From Cloeon dipterum (lineage: Eukaryota > Arthropoda > Insecta > Ephemeroptera > Baetidae): a DNA stretch of 64,000 nt. The DNA is taken from positions 34,954,335 to 35,018,334 of the forward strand of contig NC_088788.1 of the NCBI RefSeq assembly GCF_949628265.1, written 5' to 3'. Shown here piece after piece: positions 1-29,900 of the stretch; the stretch's first letter is position 1; the number at the start of each line of letters is the position of its first letter. Both the position numbers and the translations under genes were made by a program. Under the pieces are notes generated by a model. It saw nothing but the letters and a program-made list of their open reading frames with translations. It made no database searches and had not been told where the DNA came from.

Positions 1-27
1 TCAGGGGGAAGCCCAGAGGAGGAAGTG

Positions 28-17339
<17,312 letters not shown>

Positions 17340-18150
17340 CGAATGCTTCCGCGGAGCAGAAGCATGGACGAGACTTTCCGGACTACACAGTGGTGGTGCC
17401 AGTGTCAGAACCATTACATTTGTGACTTGTGATCAACCAGTCAAGCCTTAATTGTTAGCAATATATCGTTTTTTTAGCATCACTTGTGACGTTGCCAAAT
17501 TCGCAATTGGCAATTTGTATTTTTACCGTAGGAGTCAGCCGTCTCGCGCAACCAGCTCTCATGGTGCACAAATAACAACAGAAATTAATTTTAACGATTT
17601 AAGGTGCACATGAAGAGGAATAAAAAAGGTTGACGCTAAAATAATTTATATTTTTCTCCCTTTTGCCAAATTTTATATTGTGTCCCGTACACAAGCGTAT
17701 TTTAACATCATATTTTGTAGTTTTTGTTAGTATTTTTTGTCATGTGATTGCTAATGTTGTTAATTTTTCATTTAAGTATATGGGCTCTCTTTTTATTTTT
17801 CGCCTGATGCCAAATTTGCAACTCTCGTCTCAGTCATATTTATTAATAATTCATGTTTTACGCAGAGAACAACGAACTACATATAAGTCATTGTTAAATT
17901 TGTGCAACTGGACAGAATAATCTCATATTATATATTTGCTCTTAAACCTCATGCTGTGTAGGAAAAGTCATTGTGGTCATCATTTGAGAAAAAAAAAATA
18001 ATTGTTAATGCACACAAAATGAATGCTATATTCATATTTATAAAAAGAACTTATGACAAAAAAAATATTTATAATAATATGACTGCATTTTGAGAATGTA
18101 GCGTTGTTTTTTCTTTTTTTAATAAATCTACAGGAAAGAAATTCCAACCA
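17340..18150 (+). other. NUAK 3' UTR with candidate poly(A) signal
   Basis: AT-rich sequence follows the NUAK stop. AATAAA occurs at about 18120-18125 after a T-rich tract, giving a 3' UTR of roughly 800 nt. Earlier near-signals also exist, for example around 17622. No coding sequence is visible. Confidence 0.45.
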
Positions 18151-18311
18151 AGCTCTTTCATTCTATTTACCTCCCCACGAAACCCAAATGATTTAACTTG
18201 TGCAAGGTGACTGATATTTATACTATAAAGTAAATCTTTACAGAAAAAGAGTGAATAATCCTTATTACCTTCACTATAAATAATATCTAAAAATTAAAAA
18301 TAAAACAAAAA

Positions 18312-18495
18312 ATTTCCCAGGTTGCTGTCTAAAATTTTGAGAAAATCGGCTCTAAACTTTTCATGCTAATCAAGCAGTGTAAAACCACGATTTATTTCAC
18401 AATTTTGGGAATTTTTCCTCAAAGTTCGCACACCATTGAATAGATCGCGACAAGCAGGATCAGAATCAAGCAAAAAATGGGAAATTTAGCCGTTT
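18312..18495 (-). repeat. Repeat family D copy (downstream of NUAK)
   Basis: Contains CCCAGGTTGCTGTCTAAAA, ATCAAGCAGTGTAAAACCACG and CAGAATCAAGC. It is parallel to the 40145-40330 copy. Confidence 0.55.
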
Positions 18496-19934
18496 TGATC
18501 CTCGGTCCTGATTTCATTCTTGCACATTGCAGAGATAAACTGTAATTAAATTTTACAAACAATAAACTCAATGAACTACTTGATCTAATCGACGATGTAA
18601 ACTATTCTTAGTTGCTGGCCTGGAAAGCTCGAATCTACTTTAAAAAATAGTTAAAGCGCCTTTCTCCGCCTCGGTGCGATCGCAGACTCCTCTATTTGCC
18701 GCGCACTCGCCTTTTTCAATTGAACCAAAGCTGCTGATGTCAAAACCCTGCAGATTTCAGCCACTTTTTTCTATTTATATATCTGCTGACCCTTTCACTC
18801 TATCTATTCAGATAAGGGGGACAACTCCACTACTTGCTTCCCGGCAAAAACGAGTGCGAATCTCGAGAATGTGCCTAGGAGGTTGCGAAGGAATCGTGTG
18901 TGGAGCAAAAAGGTCTAGCACACTCTGCTTGTGCTATGTGCTGGCTGACCCCATATTTTCCTCCACAACCAGTTTCCCTGCAGGCTCAAAACATTGACCA
19001 ACTATAGGGCTCTGCGCTGTTGCATTTCCGCGTCTGGTGCATATATGTGCGTCTGGCATGTGCGAGAATGTCGGGCAAATTATGTAACTCCTCGGCTGAT
19101 CACTTGCATATTGCTGAGCTACTTTAATTAAATAATCTTTCATGAAAAACTGCATGAAACGCTTCAATTATCAAGTTAGAAAAAAAATTACAGGTCAGTA
19201 ATTTTCGTAACGACTAGCAATTTTTCTAATGTGAACGGAACACATTCACATCGGTATATTTTGATATATTGCCCTTGCCAGCTCAGACGCGACTCCACAT
19301 GAAGCATGTAACCTGGCACAAAGACCTCTCTGATGAAAGTAGTTCACTGAATATTAAGCAGCTGCGAGCTGTATTCGCAGTGCAGATTGAATGAAATCAA
19401 ACTTAATGAGGATCGATACTATAAAAAAACGAAAAAATCCTTGTTTCAATGCATAAAATAATTACTAGAGATTCATTTCAAGCCAAAATTTTACAATTTT
19501 GAGACAGGTTGGCATGCTTTTCAAATGGTGAGGACTCTTTCCTTATTTTAAATCCTATTTTATTTCACAACAAAGAGTTTCCAACATGTGTCACACACCG
19601 TTGGATAGATCTTAACGAGAGGAATGGAAATCTGCCAAGAAAATATGGTCGAGCGCTGAAATAAATTATAAAGAATATGGGCAGAGTTTTAATTATGGTT
19701 GTAGCAAAGATCTTCTTTTTATCTTTTTATCATAATGTATGCACTGCTTATTGTTTTCGACAATTCTATTTATTTTCAAACGTTGTTCAGAAATAATTCA
19801 CTGTAAATTAGAGCTGCAAGCCAACAATTATGAACATTTTTCAGTGTTGACTCAATAGCAAAAGTAGAGTTTATTGTTTTCGAAATGTAGCTACAGGTTA
19901 TCTCCAAAATAATTCCAAATGAACAGTTAAATTT

Positions 19935-20150
19935 CAGATTTCTCCAATTTTTTGTTTTCGATTTCGATCCCTCGAATCTCGACGAAATCTTTCCAATGGT
20001 GAGCGAATTTTGAGTGAAACTTCCATAAATTGTGAAAATAAATCGCAGTTTTGCAGTAGGGAGACAGTGGTTGATTAGCATGCAAACTTTTTTTTAAAAA
20101 AAAAATTGAACGGCACAACCCAGGAAATTTTTAGCCTTTTCCTAGTATTT
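19935..20150 (+). repeat. Repeat family D copy (intergenic)
   Basis: Contains GATTTCGATCCCTCGAATC, CAATGGTGAGCGAATTTTG, AAATAAATCGCAGTTTTGCAG and GGGAGACAGTGGTTGAT. Other copies are at 18312-18495 (minus), 29285-29560 (plus), 40145-40330 (minus) and a diverged one near 2665-2840. Non-coding; the class is unknown. Confidence 0.6.
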
Positions 20151-20297
20151 CAAAAAAAGACAAAAATTATTGTTTGCAAATTTTCTTTACACCTCTTCAA
20201 ATAAATTAATATTTTATCTCTGTTATGCTTTCAGCTTTTTGTGAAAACAAATAAATTTAATATTTGAAAAGTGCGACCACTCGAGGTTGTTTTCATG

Positions 20298-20633
20298 TTG
20301 AATATAATTAAAACCAGGCTTCATCCTCGTTGTCAAATTAAAGAGAAATTCGTCTTCTTTATTTCTCGACCAGTTTCGACGTCACCAAGTACGTCCTAAT
20401 CATGAGTTACAATTACAATCAAATAACAAACAATACAATAATGTCACATCTAAAATCATATAAATTCCATACAATTTTTAAAAAAACACCCACCTATTCA
20501 TGAGGCACTTGAGGCAAGCTCCAAAGACCAAATGTAACAAATTCTAAGCCACCCCTTTGTTAAATAACACGCAGAAGACGAATTTCTCTTTAATTTGACA
20601 ACGAGGATGAAGCCTGGTTTTAATTATATTCAA
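20298..20633. mobile_element. 336-bp element with 61-bp perfect terminal inverted repeats (MITE-like)
   Basis: The left arm 20298-20358 begins TTGAATATAATTAAAACCAG and the right arm 20573-20633 is its exact reverse complement over 61 bp. The ~214-bp centre has no open frame. Perfect arms suggest a young insertion or ongoing arm conversion. No clear target-site duplication is visible: the flanks read TTTCATG on the left and AATAAA on the right. It is probably a non-autonomous DNA transposon or foldback element, and the family is unknown. Confidence 0.7.
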
Positions 20634-20929
20634 AATAAATTTAACCTTAGAAAACAACTAATTTCTTTTTAAAGAGATCTCGAGCCTCATTGTGTTGTGC
20701 TGGATTTTTTTCACGCGTAAAATCTTGCTTGGCTCTCGTGTTCAGCTTTAATTGCTGCTCGTCGTTCCCTTTCAGATCTCACCAAAAAGCGCGAGATAAT
20801 CTGAATCAATGAGGGACAAAGTAGCTGCGGTGGGGAATTCCCTCCGAAGGTACTCCCTGAGCGGCACCTGAAGTGAATAGCGAGCGAGTGCTCTTCTCGC
20901 AGCCAGTCGGCGCCCACTTTCCACTCGCG

Positions 20930-23900
20930 ATGTTTGTGTTTTCGTTGTCGTCGGCTCTGATCTACCTCGCCGCGGCTAGACTCGCCTCCGGCTTGCTAGG
21001 TAAATCCCTTTAATTACTAAAATCGTATACATGATTTTAAAATCTAAAAGTAGTGTCGAAAATTTGAGATGAAAGTCAAATGAACAGTTGCTTTTCCTCC
21101 TAAATAAGCTCAGTCTGTGGGCGCATGGTGTTTGACTATCTTTCCGCTTCGTAAATCGCACCGGCCGGTTGGATAAGCGCCAAAAAGTGGTGCTAACACT
21201 AACAGTCCCACGAATTAAATCAGCCAGAACCGTGCGATGCTCGTCCTTTGTCACCTAATCTATTTCTTCCGCTTTGCTCTGTTTTAACTAAAATGTTTCA
21301 AACATTTAGAGTGACACAAACCACAAATAATGCTATTATATCTTACTTAATTTTAATTAAAGATGGTACTGTGCCGATTTTATATTTTTAATATAAATAT
21401 TTAATTTAATATATTAAGGTATCTTCATTACATTCATCTCTTTTTGTATTATCGCTCTTGTTGTTCAGCCTATTTTCACCAAATCAAAATTTATCAAGAG
21501 CCTTAAAACAAAAATTAAATATTCTGACCTGAAATTAAGCATCTATATATATGTATATAAGATCATGAAAACTCGGTGACCTATAAATAAATATTGAGAG
21601 GGTCAAGGATTGCATTCGCAGTCAAGACAGAGGCAGCCAGTTAAACCACAATATGCGTAAAAAAATATTTTGCTGGTCAAATACACTTGACATTTGATGG
21701 TAGGTGTCATATAATTTTTAAATTAAATACAATCACAGCTTAATGTGCTTCAAACTTTCGCTTCATTTGTCAATTCGTAAACATTGATTAGCAATCAGTA
21801 GAATGTTTTGTGTGCCGAGTTAAATGACGTAATAATCGCATTTTTCACACCTCCCTGTTCGTGCTAATTTTATTAGTTTGCTATTTTATTAGTTAATAGT
21901 TTTATGTAAGACCATAAAAAGCCAGAATTTCCTAATTGGAAAGGTCTGACCAAGATAAACGATTATTTTTTCATTCAATATTTAGATTTTTCTCGTGTTA
22001 ATTCATCCAGCAACTGCATAAAGATATTTTTAGAGTGCTGCGTGCGTTGAGCAGCAACTCGCGACCGCTTTTGTCGGAGGTATACTATTATGTAATTAGC
22101 GGCGTTACTTCACTCGTCTTGCCGGTGTGAGCGTTTTACAATAAATTGTGACTTGCACACACCAGACAGTCTGCTTTAGTCAACTCTAGTTACGCGCATT
22201 TAACTCGCTAAAGCAGATGCCGAGAACTGCTTTCTTGAGCAAGTCAAGTGTTTAAACTAGGATGGGAATCAGAGATTTCCTCGCTGATCATTTTTTCTGA
22301 CCATTTCTGACATTTAAAAGAAGATCTAGGTGCGTCATATGCACAAGGAAAACGCTTTTTGCGCATGAATAAAGACACGTTTATTTGCTGAAAGGGGCAA
22401 CAATGATTTCGTTGTTGTTTAAAAATCATAAGGGGAGAATAGTTTATTGAACTCGAGAGTGAACAAAATATCATATAATAGTATTTTTATCACAGTTTAA
22501 AATACTAAAAAGTGAAATGAAGGATGCAAAAGCTGGTCCTGAATGAGTTTATTACTATTTCTGTGCAAGTGAAAGAAAATATAGTGCGAAGGTCATCTTC
22601 AAAGAAGCTTGTATGATAGTCTGGCTTTCATTAAAAATATAATTTTACTGATTCCCGCCAATTTAAAAAAGGAAAGGCTAGATGCCCGGCGCCTAAACGC
22701 GTTCAGTAAACGCCTTTCAGGTCAGTTAGGCGCACCATAAACATTCAAGGGCATAGATTTAGACAGTAAAATTGCTGCTTTTGAGTTTGAGTAAATCAAA
22801 GAGGTCATCCCGTCGCACCTTTAATGCATTTACCAATTTTTTACAACTGCCGCGGCTCAAAAGGTCGCGTGCGAGTGCGTGTCTGTTTATGCCCACTGAA
22901 AGGCAGCTGCCAATTAAGGCCGTCCAGTTTGATACACCGGCGGGCACTGCTTCAGGTTACAATCTCGGAGTGCATCAGATTATCTGGTGCCTGCAGTCCC
23001 GGTGCGACGACCTTGATTTGACAAAAAACCTGTTTCAGCCCCGAATTTCAAGATTTTATTGATACGAAAGCCGCCAGAGTAATTTCAACTTGAGCCAAAT
23101 AATTACGGCTTGAACAAGGTGAAACGTCATACGAAAATCCACTTTGGGAATGCTAGTAGTGCGAAAAACCAGCAAAAAAAATTGCCTTCGCAGAGGGCAG
23201 CATAAAAAGAGCTAGAGTAACTAACCTTCGTGCGTACTACAACGCAAACAATGCTGCAGCACATGATGCACAATTCGTTTTGTCACTACTTTTCCTTGAG
23301 AAACGCCAACAAATCTCGAGCTGTAAATAATCAGAGGACAAGGCTTCGTGATGAAGGGATATCCTGACTGAGTTGTTTCTCACTCGCGGCTTAACGGAGA
23401 GGCAATAATTCGATGGTGCACTTGAAATAAATCCCAAAATTTTCCTGTCCAACTTTCTCTTCAAATGCAAACGTGATTATTGTAAAATGATTCTGGACTG
23501 GATGATTTTACTTATTAATTGTTCCTTCCAGCAATATGAAAGCTGACGATTATCCGTAACTATTAAGCTTTCCAGAGATTTTTTGTCAAAATAATATAAA
23601 GAACTCCTTTAAAATTGAACAAGTTACTTTTCATTTGCTTAATTTTTGCAAAGAAGGAAAAATGAATAGTCATCCCGCTATTTCATTTTAAATATTTTTC
23701 TCCAAGGTAAATGCCGAAAATGTGTGAAAATGTTAATGGAAATCCTTGGCCTTTTAAGGATTGGTGGATTATTCCGTTGACAAAAAACTTGTTCTGGGCT
23801 ATTCCTTTAATAGACAAATAATGCAATCTGGATTCGCGCTTTTGGAATTCCCAACGAATAACTTGTATATAGCACCAAGGTTAACAAGAATGGGATTTTG

Positions 23901-26900
23901 GCAATAGCTCTCGTTTGCGGTTTGTGGATGAGGCCCCTATTCACCTCACGGAATAAATTTGAATTAAACACGGTATGTCAAGAGCTTTAGTTATTGAGGA
24001 AGAAGGAACAATATTAATTGCGTTAATTGTACCACCGCATGCTAAGCGACAAATAAATAGAAGTGTTTATCAGGCTGGTTTGAATGTTCTCATGGAAGAG
24101 ACAGGCGTTTTTTCTCACCGCTCACCTAAAAACTGTTTATTGCATGATGAGTTTCAACATAATGTGGCCCCATTTAGCGAATTTAGGGTGATTAAATAAT
24201 CAACGTGTGTAAATAATGATCTGTTGTTCACTAAATGGATTTTATTTTTAATATTTCTGAAAAATTCATCAACAACGAATAATAAAACAATTTGAAGCAA
24301 AGAAAAGCCATAAAAATCATTCACTCGATTAAACTTTGGCAACGCGGTGTGCATTATGTTATTATTCTGAGCAATAATCGTCCTACAGCTGCCGGCAAAC
24401 ACTTTTATTCTGCTCCAAATGCAATGTAGGTTTTGCAAATACAGCCGCGGCTTTTGCATTGAATTATGTAATGGTTGTATAAAAGCGCGCTCTGTGCCGC
24501 TCGAGATAAAAAGTGAGAATACCGCAAAACGCAACGCGAACAGTCGATTAGCTGTCCCTTCTATTCATGGTCAGCCGCAACACTGAAACATCCAATTATC
24601 TGCCTTTTTTCTACTCTTGAATTTACAGGACTGTTAGCATACCAAGTAACAAATTAAAATATAATTTATTGTTAAATTCAAAGCTATAAAAATGAATTTT
24701 AATCAGGCTGCGAAGAAAATATTTCCTAGTAGCTTTCTACTACCTATCAGGCTGACGCTTCTCTATTCTAGAAAAAGCGTCTATTTTCACGGCTGGTTGC
24801 GGCCGACTCAAAATTAACCGTGCGCCGCACATTACTTAAAATCATGCACATTAGCTCTCGAAGATAAAAATTAAAGCACGCGTAGCTACCACGATAATAA
24901 TAGTGAAATTCTTCACCGGAAGACGATCGAATCTTCCAAATTTTTGCTCCCAGCCAGCAGCGGAATTAGGAAGAAGTGCATGTTAAATTTTTTCTATGCT
25001 CTTGTACGAGTGAGAGTGAAACTGCTCCATTGTGATCGATGCCTGTGATAGTGTCGCACTGCTGATAACATTTTAATTACACAGAAAGCGTGCACGTACG
25101 TCTCTCGAGAATTTAGAATTTGTATCAGCGACCTTGGTGAAAGCGGATCACGCTCTTCCCTTCGTAAGAAGCGACTCATTGCCCCTTTCCAGCAGACACA
25201 TGCACGAACAACACTTTCCTCCGCTGCGCTCTCGTTCATAAATTGCTTTAAACTGCACGTGCAATAAACAAAATAATTGACTGCATTCGCATTTTTGCGG
25301 CTCCAACCTATAATCACACGTCTCGTTGCACAAGCCACAAAATAAAAAAAAACTAATAATATTTATATTTCACTCACGTGCCTTTGAACTTGTGTAACCC
25401 CGCCGACACAGCCGTGAATAAAACTGCGTACACTGTAAAGAATTAATCCCTCTTCCCTTACTTAGCTATCATGACCTGGTTGATCTATTATAATATATGT
25501 AATAAGAGTGGCATGGATATTCCGTGTCAATATGTGATAATATCCTTAATACACATGTCTCAGGCATGTTGGATTGAAATGTTTTACCCATGTTATAGGT
25601 GTTTTAAACATGTTATTTTTTAGAATAATTAACTAGAATATTTGTTATAATAACGGCACCTGCTGTGCTAAATAACATATATTAAGCCTTATTAGAGCGC
25701 ATTATAATAGCGGGGAATGTGAATACGCGTCTCAGGGCCATACTAATCTTTTCTTGAAGCCAATAAGATATTAATCAATTTTTACCATTTGTTTAAAAGT
25801 TGAAAACGCATACACGATTCTCTGGTTTGCAGTTGAAATTATTTTTAATATTTTTGTCATTGGCTTAAACATTTTCTCAATCAGCGTCACTTTGCTCTTT
25901 GATGCGGTCTGGAAGGTTATTTAATTACTTGATGCTGTCTCAAGAGAATAAGAGACAGATGTTACACAAACAAGTAAAACCAGATGTTGAACATGTAGGG
26001 TATCAAAAAGCACGCAAAGTTGTCATTTATACTATCAAAAAACCAGCTTCGTGTCAAGGCTATAGGCTACGTTAACGATTTAAAGGGATTTAAAGTGTGC
26101 AGCTTATATGATACAAAAAATTGATCAATCAAGAGCAAGCATAATTTAAACTGAATATATGTGTTATGTTGGAAAAAAGCAAACAGGTCAATGAAAACTT
26201 TATTATTTTAAACGTAATTTTGGTAGTTAAAAATATGTAAACCAAATACATTTTACATTATCTTTAATGATAATCTAGGATTACATTTAAAAAATCATAA
26301 TTAAACCAACTTCCGACCTAAATGTTTTAAAGGCATACTGGCAAATAAAACTAGGAAAATTATAAATAATTTTGATAAAACGATTTTTATTATTATCTGC
26401 AATTTATAATAATAAAAGGGCTGTCAAAAATTACACGATTATGACTTTTTTCTGAACTTCAAATCTTGACAAGGCTATTAAGTGAGCATGCAATTTTGAA
26501 CCTATTAAAACACAACACACTTTGAAATCGTCTAAATCTGTCAAAACCATTTAATTTGTTCAGTTTTTGGCATAAAACCTGTTCTTCAAGCTGGTTTTTT
26601 TCATCAATAAATAAATAAGTAATAAGCCTCGTCGTGTGTATGTGTAAAATTGATTATTTCGCCGTGGCAGGCGCGAGTGACACAAAAATTGTTCCAATTT
26701 TTGCCAATATTTTCACCACCAAATTTCGGGCTCTAACGATCAGAAATGAAAAAACTGCACACCGTTCGACTCATCTTGACCTCCTTTAACTTAACTTTAA
26801 TTTAAAATGCAAATGAATTAAAATAATGAACTTAAATTCATGCTTCTAAAAATAGCGGGGAAATATATTATTTACATAAAAATTTGTTAGTTTTAGCAAG

Positions 26901-29900
26901 TTACCCATAAAAAACCGTCTCAAAATAACAGCCCTAATCACTCGTTTGCTAATACGCGACTATTTGTTATTTTGACAGGTGAGCCTCCACCCGCACTATC
27001 GGAGGAAGTGGCGCGAGTGGCGATGCCCCCCGAGGTTCAGCCAGGCAACATCAGGAGAGTTCTGGACCAGGTTCTCAGCCACATGCTTTTCAAGCACCGC
27101 AGCGGCCGAAAGTCTGTCTGCTATGGTTTGTATAATTGTATTTGTGCAATCATTATAATGAGAAAATCTGCAGTGTAAATGCTGCAATTAGTAAAACCAC
27201 AGCAGGTCGCAAATTGCGTGTCAACTAAATAGAGGAGCGCGCGCGCTTAACGCAACTAATGGTGAACAAAAGGATTTTTGCGACACAAGACAAAACGTTT
27301 TCCCAACGTGAAAATTCATGTGGGCGGCGTAAAAGCTTTTAATGCGCAGCCATTCCCACAGCAACAGCGGAATTAATTTATCAAAAATCTCGTAGAAATG
27401 TTAACTATCGACCTCGACCTGCCGCAAGAGCTGATAACATGCAATTTCCATCCTGCGCGCTCCTTTAGCTTTCACTTCGCGTTTTGCACAGACGAGATGA
27501 GCAAATTGTCAGTCACAATAAATCACGGTGAAAATGAAGTTGGCAGATGCACTTGAGTGACTTTCTTTGAACGATAGTGATCGTGACTTTGGGTTTTGTG
27601 TGTTTTGCAAATAATGCAAGAATGACTCAATTAGATGAAATGCGAAAATACCGTAGGGGTCTCGGTTGCAATTCAAGGATTTTGTAGAAAGTTGAACTTC
27701 CAGGTCTGCTCGGATGCTTCCACGTTTCTGGGAAGTTGGCGCATTTACGCTCGGTGCCGGAGAGCCCAGAGAAGCTGGAGACCAAATTTTACCTTTACAC
27801 AAACGGCGGCCCCGAGACGCGCGAGCAGCGATCGATCGGTATGTTGATTTCCTAATTTCTGGTTGCTCTCTCCATTCTTTAATTCGCAACGCTCACAAAG
27901 GTGTCGAAGATGAGGCAGAAATGCTGGACTACTTTAGCTACCAGAAACTGTCGCTTTCCCATTTCGACCCGACGAAGCCAACGAAAATCCTGCTTCACGG
28001 ATACAAAGGGCGAGGAGACGGCACCAACGCCAGGAGGATCAGAAACGCCTTTCTCGATCGCGTAAAAAACATCCTCCGTTCTGATAAAGCCGATTGCAAT
28101 AATCCCTTGAAATGCAGGAAAACGTGAATGTTATTTCTGTGGACTGGTCCAACGGCGCCAAAGGGCCCAATTACCTCCGCGCCGTGGCGAACGCAGAGCT
28201 CGTGGCGCGACAAATGGCTCGGCTCATCGTGGAAATGATCGCGTTGGGTGCAAATCCCAAAGACATTCACATTGTAGGATTCAGCCTGGGCGCACAAGTT
28301 GCCGGCATGGCTGGCGGAGAAGTGCAGAAGATGGGATTCAAAATAGGAAGAATCACAGGTTGGAATCAATTTTTTAATGCTTTCAAAATGGGCTTACAGG
28401 AAAATTTATTTCATTACATACATTTGTGCACTTTTCGACATTTTTGGTACAGATAATTATTTTTTAACTTATATTCAACTTAAACTTCTGGGGAAAGATG
28501 CGGGAAAATTTTGATCAACGTGAAAAATAGAAATTATCTTAAGGTTTTCCTAAAAAAATAGATACAAGAATTCAATTAATAGATCATAAAAGTTTCCTTT
28601 TCTGTGCCACACATTTTATTAAAACAAAATCCCTAAAATTGACTCTCTTCCTAGGTCTGGATCCTGCGTCCTTCACCTTCGAGAGGGCTGGCCTGGATGC
28701 CGACAAGAGACTTGACTTAACTGATGCCGAATTTGTGGACGTGATCCACACGGACGGCAGTTTGATTTGGTCCGACGGTTTCGGACTTTTAGCGCCTGTG
28801 GGACACGTCGACTTCTACCCCAACGGTGGCCAGGACCAGCCTGGCTGCAAAGACAGCTACGTTGGTGCACTCACCTTCCAGCTCAGTAAGTTGAAATCAA
28901 ATCTGAAAACATAGTGTGAAAATTTACCAATTACGAAAAGACAAACAAAAACCGCAAGTAATAAAATATATTACAAATTATTTATTTGTAGCGGTGTAAG
29001 CTTTAATTAATAATTTGTCGCGGGAAAATGAATAATTTTATGTTGCTTTTTGGATTGCTGGGCAATTCTAATAGAGCTGCCTGTTTTGAAATGTGACTTT
29101 AATTATTAGATAAAATGGTGTCAAGAATTGTATTTACGATTTTAATCACGTTTAAGGTTTTTTATTATTGGTTATCTTAAGGATAGCATGAAACAGCAGG
29201 CAAAATCACGGCTTACTACTTATTTTTCTTAATATGTTCATTTTCCACTCACAAAGAATAATCAAAATAATCACAATAATCAAAACAGGCCAAAAATTAA
29301 GAACATTTTGCGTTGCTTACTGTAGCAAGAAGTTCATTGAGTTTTCTTTTTAAATTTAACGTGCAATAATGAAGTTAGGGATTGAGAATTTCTCGAGGTT
29401 TTTTCGCTTGATTTCGATCCCTATGTCATCGCAATTTATCTAATGATGTGCCAATTTTAAGGAAACAATCCTAAAATTTTGAAATAAATCGTGAATTTAC
29501 AGTTGGGAGACAAATGGTTGATAGACTTTGCACATTTGAGCAGATTTTCTCAAAAATTTAAAATTTTGAAATTTAATTCTAAATTTTAAGATCATATTCT
29601 AAGTTAAAGATTAAAAGGATTTTTACAAACTTTATGTAAAACTCTTTACAAGACAGTCTTTGAGAAAAAAGTAGTTAACCCTTCCATTTTGCCGTTTTTT
29701 TACATATTATTTAATCTAAATTGTGGATGTTAAGATGGATTAATTAACAAAACTTAACAGCGGGCAGGCAACTAAAGCATGGTGCAAGATCGTGTTACTA
29801 AACTTCGAATAAAGGGGTTCTTTCAGCGCAAAACATGAACAGCACGCACCTGTGCAGCCACGCGAGGGCCGTCGACCTGTTCATAGAGTCGCTCGACCCG

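Larger units (their letters stand above)
18151..20929. other. Intergenic region, NUAK to lipase
   Basis: No supported gene. It contains two copies of a dispersed repeat (18312-18495 and 19935-20150, opposite orientations) and the 336-bp inverted-repeat element at 20298-20633. The last ~200 bp should hold the lipase promoter, but I see no clear TATA box. Confidence 0.6.

Noticed and set aside
23975-24199. 74-codon plus-strand open frame in lipase intron 1
   Set aside because: It starts from a near-cognate or poorly placed codon, has no domain and is not flanked by in-phase splice sites to the lipase exons.
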